Assembly: GCF_029784155.1 (NCBI RefSeq)
Contig: NW_026598500.1
Location: 1-64,000 of the forward strand
Direction: 5' to 3'
DNA: 64,000 nucleotides
Origin: Uranotaenia lowii
Taxonomy: Eukaryota; Arthropoda; Insecta; Diptera; Culicidae
Position 1 is the first letter of the stretch, and each line of letters starts with the position of its first letter. The translations under genes and the position numbers were made by a program. The notes under the pieces were generated by a model. The model was not told where the DNA came from and ran no database searches. It saw nothing but the letters and a program-made list of their open reading frames with translations. This document shows, piece by piece, positions 12,294 to 22,826 of this stretch.

Positions 12294-12504
12294 GAATGAA
12301 ATTAACACAGTTGATTTAATATGCACATGGTGAGAAAATTGACATTGAATCTTGCCTAAAATGCATCTTCCTTTAATTATTCATTCGAAAAATGACACAA
12401 TCTAAGATTCCATGAAAAAGTACACAGTTGATAGAAAAACGAATTTTTCTCGCGGGGGGATGATTTCTATACCATGGACAGCAAAAAGCAAAAAGTTTGG
12501 TGAT

Positions 12505-12622
12505 GCCAACGACACGCGACGTTCCCAAGCGGTCACCCATCTAAGTACTAATCGCGCCCGATGTTGCTTAACTTCGGTGATCGGACGAGAACCGGTGTTT
12601 TCAACATGGTATGATCGTTGAC
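12505..12622 (-). rRNA. 5S rRNA: 5S rRNA gene, copy 1
   Basis: The minus strand begins GTCAACGATCATACCATG and ends CGCGTGTCGTTGGC, 118 nt. It contains the 5S internal promoter regions (box A AAGTTAAGCAAC; box C GATGGGTGACCG) and closely resembles fly 5S rRNA. T-runs on the minus strand at 12494-12483 serve as Pol III terminator. The sequence TTATAA lies about 15-20 bp upstream of the gene (12636-12641). Confidence 0.95.
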
Positions 12623-12972
12623 AATTTCAGCATGCTTATAAAGGTGTTTTATGCTTTTAAGCCTACATGAAAGGAGGTTGATTGATTGTCTTATCATTCG
12701 GGTGCTACTTGTAAGTCCTCCAGAAGGCCAAAAAATTAAAACAAATAGCCAACATGAAGTCGGATGAAATTAACACAGTTGATTTAATATACACATGGTG
12801 AGAAAATTGACATTGAATCTTGCCTAAAATACATCTTCCTTTGATTATTCATTCAAAAAATGACACAAAATGAGATTCCACGAAAAAGTACATAGTTGAT
12901 AGAAAAACGAATTTTTCTCGCGGGGGGATGATTTCTAACCATGGACAGCAAAAAGCAAAAAAGTTTGGTGAT

Positions 12973-13090
12973 GCCAACGACACGCGACGTTCCCAAGCGG
13001 TCACCCATCTAAGTACTAATCGCGCCCGATGTTGCTTATCTTCGGTGATCGGACGAGAACCGGTGTTTTCAACATGGTATGATCGTTGAC
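12973..13090 (-). rRNA. 5S rRNA: 5S rRNA gene, copy 2
   Basis: 118 nt, identical to copy 1 over almost its whole length. I see one substitution in the box A region (the minus strand reads AAGATAAGC instead of AAGTTAAGC, near 13038), which could weaken the internal promoter. An inverted-repeat element is inserted only 16 bp upstream of its first TSD base, at 13106. Confidence 0.93.
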
Positions 13091-13113
13091 AATTTCGGCA
13101 TGCTTATAACGGT

Positions 13114-13585
13114 CTGGGGGAGGAAGACTGAAATTTGCTGCATCGTTTTCTGCATCATTTTTTTACTGTTCGGCAAAAAGCCAGCAATTGTTGAAAAGAT
13201 TTGTAATCGTTCAAATTTTAACTTTAGATGTTCAGTTTCGTGTAGTGAGTCATATAACTCAGTTGTTTAGGTGCTAAATTTAGATGTAGCTATATTTTTA
13301 GAACAACCATTAATCAAGCCATTTTTATTTATCAGCTTCAAAACTTTGACAAAATTTGAGCGACATAATACGCCTGATCATGCAGGAATTTGCCAGAGCA
13401 AAACAAAACCTAATTAAATCATTGTTTTATGCAAAACAAGTGCTCTTCAGCATGAAAAAAGTTTTATTAAAAATTACTAAATAAGAAAGTAAAATTTTGA
13501 ACCTTCGCACTGGTCGGTAGATTGATGAGAGAAATTTGACGTTTGAAATTTTTTTTTGTTTTTTTATTCAGTCTTCCTCCCCCAG
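13114..13585. mobile_element. 472 bp inverted-repeat element (hAT-like MITE), 8-bp TSD
   Basis: It begins CTGGGGGAGGAAGACTGAA and ends with the inverted copy of these 19 bp. It is flanked by 8-bp direct repeats, ATAACGGT (13106-13113) and ATAACGAT (13586-13593). The empty site, ATAACGGTGTTTTATG, is present next to copy 3 at 21428, which proves an insertion. The interior is AT-rich and without coding capacity. The 8-bp TSD fits hAT or P-type elements; the ends do not decide which. Confidence 0.8.
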
Positions 13586-13850
13586 ATAACGATGTTTTAT
13601 GCTTTTAAGCCTGCCTGATAGGAGGTTGATTAATTGTCTTATCATTCGGGTGCTACTTGTAAGTCCTCCAGAAGGCCAAACAATTAAAACAAATAGCCAA
13701 CATGAAGTCGGATGAAATTAACACAGTTGATTTAATATACACATGGTGAGAAAATTCATTCGAAAAATGACACAAAATGAGATTCCACGAAAAAGTACAC
13801 AGTTGATAGAAAAACGAATTTTTCTCGCGGGGGGATGATTTCTTTACCAT

Positions 13851-14439
13851 TGTTGCCAAATTCACGCTGAACCAGTTTTGATAGCAATATCTTTATTCGG
13901 ATGCTTCAAACTAAAATGGAACTCTTATTAGTGTTACAGTTTTACATTTTAAGGTTAGGGAACTTACATTTCAGTCCAGATTCAATCCGAATTCGTTACT
14001 TGGCAACTAGCTTATGTTTCCTTGAGTTCTATCTACCTGTGCATGAACTGAAGTTAGTTATAGTTAGTTTCGGTAAGATGCTAAGATTATAAATGGATTT
14101 ACTTTTCAGGTTTGTACGGTCCTCTATCAACTCGATAGCGGGAAATGCAGCATGTAGCAAGAAACTGTGCTGAGCCTATATGGAGAATCATATATGTTAA
14201 GTTTTCATCTAATCTACTAAATAAATACTCTGAATACCTGATATTTCTCCGTACGATGGATTGACCGTTAACTAAACCACTGAATTGCACTAGTAAACCG
14301 AATTTTGGGCAATGTTGTAAATTATTCGATATTGTTAACAAGCGGAAGTTTACAATGAAGTTGACATTCGATTTTACACTCTTAAATAAATTTAACCTAT
14401 TTATCCAGTGTCGCCAGATGAGCTGGTGGTTTGGCGACA
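13851..14439 (-). repeat. BEL element 3' LTR (in element orientation)
   Basis: 589 bp, TGTTGCCAAA...TTTGGCGACA with short inverted ends. It differs from the other LTR at only about three positions seen by eye (two near 13861-13864, one at 14438). The integrase reading frame runs 43 nt into it before its stop. Confidence 0.93.
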
Positions 14440-17400
14440 GTCTCCCCCTGGTGTGTTTCGACGTTTTCCGGAATCGCACGACCTTTGACATCTAAGAGCG
14501 CCAGTCTGGACATCGGGCGTTTGTGATCACCACTTGAAGTTCTTATCATCGCCTGTCTCGCGATCCCATCCGGATTCCGTATCAGTTGTAAAACTCTGCC
14601 TCTTTCCCATCCTTTCCTCTTCGCAGGATCTATCACCATCACGACATCGCCCTCTTCTAATGGCTTCACGTTCTCGAACCACTTCGATTGTCGTCTGATC
14701 ACAGGGAGGTATTCCTTAATCCAGCGGGTCCAGAATCTGTCGAGTTGATTCTGAATGTTGTCCCACGAACGTCCAAGAAGGTGTATTCGATATGAATTTC
14801 CGGATTCAGCGAGCCTTTGTTGGGTTTTGTCTATAATTTCACGATCGTACTTCGCTCCGCTTGAACTTAGTAGAAGGAAGTGGTTAGGGGTCAGGGCCTC
14901 TGTTTCTTCCGAATCTATTGGCAGGTAAGTCAGTGGTCTCGCGTTCACCATGCTCTCCACCTCTATGACCAGTGTCATCAGTCCCTCGTCATCAAGCTTC
15001 TCGTCGCTGTAGGCGTAATTCATCGCGCGCTTAACCGATTGAACTAAGCGCTCCCAAGCTCCTCCCATATGGGGAGCTCCCGGTGGTATAAAGGTCCACT
15101 TAGTACTGCTGCTAGTAAACGTGGCAAGTAATCCCTGACTTATCTGTGTTCTAAGTATTCGGTCTGCTCCCTGAAAGTTTGTACCGTTATCGCTCAAGAA
15201 CTCGTAAGGCGAGCCCCGACGACCAACAAAGCGACGAACGCAGGATATACACGATGCAGTTGTGAGTGTGAAAGCTATCTCTAAGTGTACAGCTCGAGTC
15301 GTTAGGCATGTAAATAGAGCAATCCAACGTTTAACATTTGCTCTACCGAGTTTGACAAGTAATGGACCAAAATAGTCCAATCCCGTAAACGTGAATGGTC
15401 GTTCGTGGTGTGCAAGTCGTGCTGGTGGAAGTGGTGCCATAGGAGGTAGGGCTGGTTGGGCTCGACGTATCATACATAGCTGACATTCCTTACCGACTCT
15501 CTTAACTAGCACTCGCAATCCATCAATAGCATAGATTTGTCTCATCTCGTTCACGATAGTTTCTGCATTGCCATGGCGAAAGATGCGGTGGTAGCGGTCC
15601 GCCAGGAGTTCACAGGCCTTGTGATTGTTGGGCAAAATAATTGGAAACTTTACGCTGTAGGCGATATTTTGGGCTGCTTTAATTCGACTATTTTGCCGCA
15701 ATATTCCTTTTTCGTCCAAGTGAGGCGACATCTTGTAGATTTTGCTTTCTTTCTGGATCACGTTCGGTATTCCTTTCTTCAGGGATGTACTTTCAAGAGC
15801 AATAATCTCATCCGCATAGACTTCTTTCTGAACTTGCTTGAAGATTGCTTCTTCTGCTGCTAGCAGTTCGGATTGTTGTAGATCTCCAGTTTGTTTAACG
15901 CTTCCTTTCTTAGCATTCCTGAAAAGACGTAGCATGAAAGCGATTGTGCGTTGTAACTTTTCCCAGGAGCTAAAATTTTCGTAACAAATCAAAGACTGAT
16001 CGCAGATATGATGCAGAGCGGAGGCTCGGATTTCTTCGGTGGTGATTGTATGATTTTCTTTTAGGGACGGCCACTTGCTTTCCGGTTCTTTGAGGAATTC
16101 GGGGCCGCTGAACCACTTGCTTTCTTGAGTGAAGTACGGTCCTGAACCCCACTTTGTCGCTTCGTCTGCCGGATTACATCTGCTCGGGATCCATCTCCAT
16201 TCATATTCTGAAGTCAGTTCTTGAATTTCGACAACTCTATTAGACACAAACGGTCGATAATTGCGTGGGTCCGCTTGTATCCAGGACAATGCTGTCTTGG
16301 AGTCTGTCCAAAGAATTGTTCTTGATATTATAAGACTATGATTTTCTTTCACGAATTTCGTCTGGTGCGCACCCCAAAGGCATGCTTGGAGCTCAAGGCG
16401 TGGTATAGACCACGGTTTAAGTGGAGCTACCTTGGCCTTAGCTGTGATGAGGCTGCATTGAGGATCTGCCTCATGGTTGAACGTTCTAAGATACAATACG
16501 CAGCAGTACGCGACCTCACTGGCATCAACGAACACGTGTAATTCGGTGTTTTCATAAGTTGCAATATCAGCACAGGGAAAGTAACATCTCGAAATACGGA
16601 TGTTTGATATATGTTCAATGACACGAAACCACTGTGTCCAGCGATTATAAGCTTCAGGCTTCAAAGGTTCATCCCAACCAATCTTTGAGCGCCATAACTC
16701 CTGGATTAAAATTCTGCCGTGTATGGTGTACGGAGCAAGGATCCCCAATGGATCGTAAAGTGACATGACGCAGCGCAAGACTTGTCGTTTGGTAGGATTT
16801 TTATTCTGCTGGATAAGATGATGCACTTCTGGTTTCATTTCGGTCGAAAAACTTAGCTCATCGGTGGAAGGATCCCACAGTAGTCCTAGCACACGCTCTG
16901 TGTTGGTGCTATCAATTACACTGAGATTCTTTTTCTCGACGGATTGTTTTTCGTTGAGAACCCCCATCACGGCTGGACTATTTGATCTCCAATGATGTAG
17001 ATCGAATCCTCCATTTTTATTGATAAGGCGAATTTTGGCTGCTTCGTCCTGAGAACTAAAACTCGCCAGGTAGTCGTCAACATAGGTATCACATATGATG
17101 GCCTTAGATGCTTCCGGATAGTCCTTTGCCTGGATGGTAGCATTCAAGTTTTTCACAAACTGTGCGGAGGCCGGGGAGCATGTACTTCCAAAGGTACATA
17201 CGTCCATTATATAGACAGAAGGTTTCTCCGTAGGGTTTTCGCGCCACAAGAAGCGTTGGGAGTGTTTGTCATCATCTCGAATGTGGATACGATGAAACAT
17301 CTCTCTAATATCCGAACTTACCGCGACCTGAAATTATCGAAAGCGAAAGAGCACTGCAACGAGTGAGGCTGTCTGGTCGGGGCCTTTGAGTAGCATGCTG

Positions 17401-20400
17401 TTGAGCGATATGCCGTCCACCTTCGCCGCTGCGTCCCAGATCATACGTACTTTTGCAGGTTTCTTCGGATTGGTAACTACTCCGACTGGCAGGTACCAGA
17501 TTCTTTTTGGATCTGCTTGATTTAATTCTACTGTCGTCGCTCGATGTGCGTATTTCTTTTCTACGTACTCACGCATTTGACGGCGAAGATTTTCACCCAG
17601 GTCTGGATTTCGCTCCATCCTCCTATCCAAACCTTCTAATCTGCTAAGTGCCATAGGAAGGCTATCGGGCAGTTCAATATAATCCTCTCTCCATAGTAAC
17701 CCGGTCTCGAAATGGTTACCGACCCTTTTTGTTGTAGTTTTCAGCAGCGTCAGTGCTCGTTGTTCCTCAGCTGAAGGAGGAATCTCCTTTGGTTTAACAC
17801 CTACCGCATCAACCTCGCTCATTTGTTTAACCGATTCGTGAAGGTCTTCTTCGCAAGTACAGCTACACACATGAAAATTATATGCGTCCTCCTGATCAGC
17901 TGACTCCGTTCCGTAGACGCACCATCCAAGTCTCGTTTTGGCAGCCACAATTCCTGGTTTATCTCCCTCGCGTATTTTGAGCGGCAACGCTAGGCGTAGG
18001 TTGTCGATACCTATAAGCACTGTTGGCCTTGCATTTCGGTAGCTAGCTATAGGAATGCCTTTAAGGTTTTTATAATTTTCGATCGCTTCATTTATTTCAA
18101 AGCTTTGGGTCGGTAAGGAAAGATTTTCTACCGTTCTCGCGGTAAGACGGTGGCGTTTGTCGTATCCAGTACCTGAGATTTCCACCACTACTCTCTCCGA
18201 GTGTTTTTCGGTACGTGTTGTACCGGCCGTCCATCGGAGGCACAATGGCTGGGGGCTACCGTTGATTTCAAGCGAAGTGATAACGTCTCTTTCGATTAGC
18301 GTAAGGTTCGAGCCCTCATCTAAAAAGGCAAATGTTTCTAGCTTCTTCTCTTTGCCGTAGAGTGTTATGGGAATAATCCGAAAGAGTGATGCTGATGGAA
18401 GATGGTGGCTCAGTGAGTGATGAATGTGGTGTTCCGCAACTTCCGGGTTCCTAGTGGTGTCATTCGATGCTTTCGGCGAATGTAGAAGATAATGGTGCCT
18501 GCGTTGACATCCGTCGATTTCACATTGGTTGTTCCGTCGACAGGACCTTCGTCCGTGTCCAAATAAACAATTCTGACAAAGTCGTAAGTCACGAATCCTT
18601 CTCCATCGATCATCAATACTAAGTTTCTTAAACTCTCCACATTCGTAGATTCTGTGTCCGGATGTTTCGCAATGGGTGCATTCGAATCTCTTCGGCGCTT
18701 TATAGATAGACCTCGGTTCGTCGACATCGGTGTAGTTCATTGACTCTGCTTCGTGTGCGTTAATAAATCCCTTCGGTTTTGCTTTCTCTCGTAGGGCACC
18801 CTTGCCTTTCGTTTCCGGCTCGTAGCTCACCACTGTGAGGGCATCATTGACGACTTCCGTCATGTAAGTGCTGAATGTTTTCAAGTTAGCTCCCGGAAAA
18901 CCACGCTTGTATGCCGCCCACATCATTCTTCTATCTGCTGGTAACTTGGCGACTAATTCTTGAAGGAGCGAGGGATTCGACAAGTGGTCCTGTTCTTTGG
19001 CTGCCTCAATGTGATTACATAAGGCTTGTACGCTCATACCGAACTCGATAAGGCCCTCCAATCTATCTGCTCTCGGGGCCGGAGTTTCTCGAACTTTCTG
19101 CAGCAACACGTTTATCAAGATCTCGGGGCGTCCGTATCTAAGACGTAAGACGTCGATAACTTGAGGTACAGCGTCAGGTAGGACGAGGCTATTTCTCACA
19201 GCATCTAGAGCGTTGCCTCTCAGACACCGCTGTAGCCGCAGCATGTTTTCTCTGTTTGTATATCCGCATGCCTCCGTCGTGTAATCAAAATTCGATATAA
19301 ATATCGGCCAATCCGCCGGATCACCGGAGAATACTGGAAGTTCGCGAGCCAGAGACTGCCGCGCTGATAACTGTTGATGAGTAGGCCCTAAAGGGTGGTG
19401 TGGAATTGATTGTAGATTCTGTAGAGCCAGGGAATTACGTTCTGATTGGCGAGGGCACTGTGAATCTAATTGTATCTCGAACGGAGGCGCGTTTGGTGTT
19501 CGCTGCTGAGCCGTAATAGTATCGTGAAAAGTTGGACGATTTTCTATCCAACTATTATTTGCTTCAAACGAGAGCGCGATATTTTGCGCAGCTTCTCGGA
19601 GGATTCATTTATTGAATCATTGTGTTCGTTGGTGGAATATGTTTCATGATATTTAATGTTATCATTTTCCAAGAGGGGCAATGGTGATGAACGCTTACCT
19701 GCGTTGTATTCACAAACTACGATATTACGATCGGTTTGATTAACGGGAGGATCCACGCTTTTATTCATGTTACGAGTTTTCGGAAGGCGTGTTGGATTGG
19801 TGTTGCCCTGAAGTGTAGGGGATATGCTATTATCCACTAGAACCGTTGGCACGTTCTCACTATTGCATATTTCCAACATCGCTCTGCAGCTCTCAACTTG
19901 TTCCTGGTATGCTTTGAGCTGGTCCTTGAGGCGTCGCATCACCAGAGGCGTTTCTTGTAGTTGAATTGAATTCGAAGCTTTCTATTGTTTATTCCGCAAT
20001 CCGATCTTAGGCGTTGTGCCGGATATCGGAGCCATTGGAGAAATCGGAGGGTGTCTGTCTGGTGGCGTTGGGTTGACGCTCTGACCCGATGCAATACCTA
20101 TTTGAGACATCGGTGTCTTCGATAGCGGCTTGTTCCCACCGATAGGTGTTGAAATTTCGCCCACTAGATTCTCGGGGACTGATGCTTGGTCGACCCATTC
20201 TCTAACACGCCGTTGATTGTTGATTATTTCGTTATCCTTGACCCCAAGGTTCCGACTATCTTCCGCATTAAATGCTGCTTTAAGGAGATCCCTTTGTTGT
20301 TACAAAAAAACCTTTTCTTGTTCCATTTCGAGTTTCGTTCTTTCGATCTCCATGTTTGCCCGTTGGATTTCTTGTTTTTCTATAAGAAGATCGAGATTGA

Positions 20401-20656
20401 TCGTTAAAATAGAAGATCGGTTGCTTCGGACAGATGGTGCTTTGTGTAGACGTGAAAGTTTACACTGCTTGCACGTCCAGGGCAAGTGTTCCACACTGCT
20501 GTCTACTCCTACACATTTGTAGTGCCACCATCCGTCGCAGTCGTCGCATTGTACGAGGTTGTCATAAGAGTCATCCTTGTCACAGGACAAACAGGAGGAT
20601 ACTTTCTTAAACGGAGATTTTTGTTCGGGTCCATTGGCATTTGCTGAGGTGGCCAT
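14397..20656 (-). pseudogene. BEL/Pao gag-pol polyprotein, disrupted at four places
   Basis: Reading on the minus strand from ATG at 20656. A PHD-type zinc finger comes first (CLSCDKDD, CDDCDGWWHYKCVG, WTCKQC), then a coiled, Glu/Arg-rich segment, and the DUF1759-like gag region (ELPVFSGDPADWPIFI, near 19330). Zinc knuckles (CTHCETSGHRIYEC; CQNC) lie near 18640 and a protease-like site FLDEGSNLTLI near 18310. The reverse transcriptase has YVDD at about 17085. An RNase H stretch (LHVFVDASE, near 16530) follows, then an HHCC integrase zinc finger (HRIFRHGN, CQLC), the integrase core with SDNGTNFQG and GGAWERL, and a DUF5641-like tail. Breaks: in-frame stop 20300-20302 (TAA), in-frame stop 19982-19984 (TAG), a one-base frameshift near 19600-19610, and in-frame stop 17334-17336 (TAA, inside RT). 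No env-like ORF is seen. Confidence 0.92.
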
Positions 20657-20671
20657 TGAAATTTTGAAGAT

Positions 20672-21260
20672 TGTTGCCAAACTAACGCTGAACCAGTTTT
20701 GATAGCAATATCTTTATTCGGATGCTTCAAACTAAAATGGAACTCTTATTAGTGTTACAGTTTTACATTTTAAGGTTAGGGAACTTACATTTCAGTCCAG
20801 ATTCAATCCGAATTCGTTACTTGGCAACTAGCTTATGTTTCCTTGAGTTCTATCTACCTGTGCATGAACTGAAGTTAGTTATAGTTAGTTTCGGTAAGAT
20901 GCTAAGATTATAAATGGATTTACTTTTCAGGTTTGTACGGTCCTCTATCAACTCGATAGCGGGAAATGCAGCATGTAGCAAGAAACTGTGCTGAGCCTAT
21001 ATGGAGAATCATATATGTTAAGTTTTCATCTAATCTACTAAATAAATACTCTGAATACCTGATATTTCTCCGTACGATGGATTGACCGTTAACTAAACCA
21101 CTGAATTGCACTAGTAAACCGAATTTTGGGCAATGTTGTAAATTATTCGATATTGTTAACAAGCGGAAGTTTACAATGAAGTTGACATTCGATTTTACAC
21201 TCTTAAATAAATTTAACCTATTTATCCAGTGTCGCCAGATGAGCTGGTGGTTTGGCGAAA
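20672..21260 (-). repeat. BEL element 5' LTR (in element orientation)
   Basis: 589 bp, the same length as the other LTR and nearly identical to it. Its outer terminus reads GCGAAA where the partner has GCGACA, so the canonical terminal base pair is altered here. Confidence 0.93.
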
Positions 21261-21294
21261 ACCATGGACAGCAAAAAGCAAAAAGTTTGGTGAT

Positions 21295-21412
21295 GCCAAC
21301 GACACGCGACGTTCCCAAGCGGTCACCCATCTAAGTACTAATCGCGCCCGATGTTGCTTAACTTCGGTGATCGGACGAGAACCGGTATTTTCAACATGGT
21401 ATGATCGTTGAC
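21295..21412 (-). rRNA. 5S rRNA: 5S rRNA gene, copy 3
   Basis: 118 nt, complete, with the box A region as in copy 1. One difference is seen near 21388 (forward GGTATTTTC against GGTGTTTTC). The BEL element ends 34 bp beyond its 3' end; the terminator T-runs between them (21270-21285) are kept. Confidence 0.94.
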
Positions 21413-21755
21413 AATTTCAGCATGCTTATAACGGTGTTTTATGCTTTTAAGCCTGCCTGATAGGAGGTTGATTAATTGTCTTATCATTCGGGTGCTACTT
21501 GTAAGTCCTCCAGAAGGCCAAACAATTAAAACAAATAGCCAACATGAAGTCGGATGAAATTAACACAGTTGATTTAATGGTGAGAAAATTGACATTGAAT
21601 CTTGCCTAAAATGCATCTTCCTTCAATTATTCATTCGAAAAATGACACAATCTAAGATTCCATGAAAAAGTACACAGTTGATAGAAAAACGAATTTTTCT
21701 CGAGGGGGGGATGATTTCTTTACCATGGACAGCAAAAAGCAAAAAGTTTGGTGAT

Positions 21756-21823
21756 GCCAACGACACGCGACGTTCCCAAGCGGTCACCCATCTAAGTACT
21801 AATCGCGCCCGATGTTGCTTAAC
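21756..21823 (-). pseudogene. 5S rRNA: 5S rRNA gene, copy 4, truncated
   Basis: Only the 3' 68 nt of the gene (minus strand) are present. After the box A region the sequence changes abruptly at 21824 to unrelated DNA. The 5' half, including part of box A and the start site, is missing, so it is not expected to be transcribed correctly. This is the right-hand edge of the 5S array. Confidence 0.9.
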
Positions 21824-22326
21824 CCATTCGAGACGGCGACTTTTTTCGAACGCGTCCCCCAGGAGCCAAAAATTTTTTATTCTTTGATTCGATCAATTTT
21901 TATCTGAAAAACATGAATACAATGAAATTTTCAAAATTTAATCGTAAATTTACGAAAAACGTCCCTTGCACACCGTGTGTGCAGTCCGCTCCTCGAAATA
22001 AAATTATTTCGAGGAACCGCATTGCACACACGGTGTGCAATGGGCAGAAAAATGAAAATACACCATTTAAAACATGATCAACCTTCGTTTCAATTGTTGT
22101 TTGGTTATAACAGAAAAAATATAATGCAAAGAATATTATGTAATGTGGTTTGAACCAACAATTAGTGTTTTTAAAACTTTTTCCAATAAAAATGTGTTTA
22201 CTCTTGTGATTTATGACGATGGTTTCTACTCTGTCGGTTTCTACCCAATTTTATCTCCCGTGGATTTTTTTCTATCCGAGAACTATTTAAGTAGTCTAAC
22301 TATTAAACTCCGGTTAACTTATTCTA
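21824..22326. other. Unique AT-rich DNA between the 5S array and the assembly gap
   Basis: No gene recognised. It contains the hairpin at 21966-22040 and ends at the N block. It is not satellite, so the left border of the satellite lies inside the gap. Confidence 0.5.
21966..22040. repeat. 75 bp two-step hairpin
   Basis: The outer arms TTGCACACCGTGTGTGCA and its inverse are 18 bp and perfect. The inner arms TCCTCGAAATAA/TTATTTCGAGGA are 12 bp. The two stems are separated by short unpaired segments (about 6-7 nt). Confidence 0.75.
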
Positions 22327-22826
22327 NNNNNNNNNNNNNNNNNNNNNNNNNNNNNNNNNNNNNNNNNNNNNNNNNNNNNNNNNNNNNNNNNNNNNNNNNN
22401 NNNNNNNNNNNNNNNNNNNNNNNNNNNNNNNNNNNNNNNNNNNNNNNNNNNNNNNNNNNNNNNNNNNNNNNNNNNNNNNNNNNNNNNNNNNNNNNNNNNN
22501 NNNNNNNNNNNNNNNNNNNNNNNNNNNNNNNNNNNNNNNNNNNNNNNNNNNNNNNNNNNNNNNNNNNNNNNNNNNNNNNNNNNNNNNNNNNNNNNNNNNN
22601 NNNNNNNNNNNNNNNNNNNNNNNNNNNNNNNNNNNNNNNNNNNNNNNNNNNNNNNNNNNNNNNNNNNNNNNNNNNNNNNNNNNNNNNNNNNNNNNNNNNN
22701 NNNNNNNNNNNNNNNNNNNNNNNNNNNNNNNNNNNNNNNNNNNNNNNNNNNNNNNNNNNNNNNNNNNNNNNNNNNNNNNNNNNNNNNNNNNNNNNNNNNN
22801 NNNNNNNNNNNNNNNNNNNNNNNNNN
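22327..22826. other. Assembly gap (500 N)
   Basis: Exactly 500 N, a conventional placeholder length, so the true distance is unknown. It sits at the left edge of the satellite and hides the junction. Confidence 0.98.

Larger units (their letters stand above)
13851..21260 (-). mobile_element. BEL/Pao LTR retrotransposon inserted in the 5S spacer
   Basis: 7410 bp, with two 589-bp LTRs, TSD ACCAT (13846-13850 and 21261-21265) and minus-strand gag-pol in the order PHD finger, gag, CCHC knuckles, protease, RT, RNase H, integrase, the BEL/Pao order. The empty site reads ACCATGGACAGC in the other 5S units (12473, 12947, 21723). The end nearest copy 3 lies 34 bp past the 3' end of that 5S gene, just behind its Pol III terminator. 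A tRNA primer-binding site next to the 5' LTR (20657-20671) is not evident: only 15 bp separate the LTR from the Gag start codon. Confidence 0.95.
12294..21823 (-). repeat. 5S rDNA tandem array, unit about 468 bp, split by two insertions
   Basis: Four units can be followed: gene 3' ends (minus strand) at 12505, 12973, 21295 and 21756. The distance between the first two is 468 bp. Between the second and third it is 8322 bp; removing the 472+8 bp and 7410+5 bp insertions leaves 427 bp, and the remaining about 41 bp is a deletion in the spacer near 13755. Between the third and fourth it is 461 bp. All units share spacer landmarks (a CGCGGGGGGATGATTT-like block near each gene's 3' side). This is a free-standing 5S cluster on one strand. 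Confidence 0.9.

Noticed and set aside
13901..14092. Open frame repeated at 20722-20913
   Set aside because: Identical copies lie in the two LTRs of the BEL element; not a gene.
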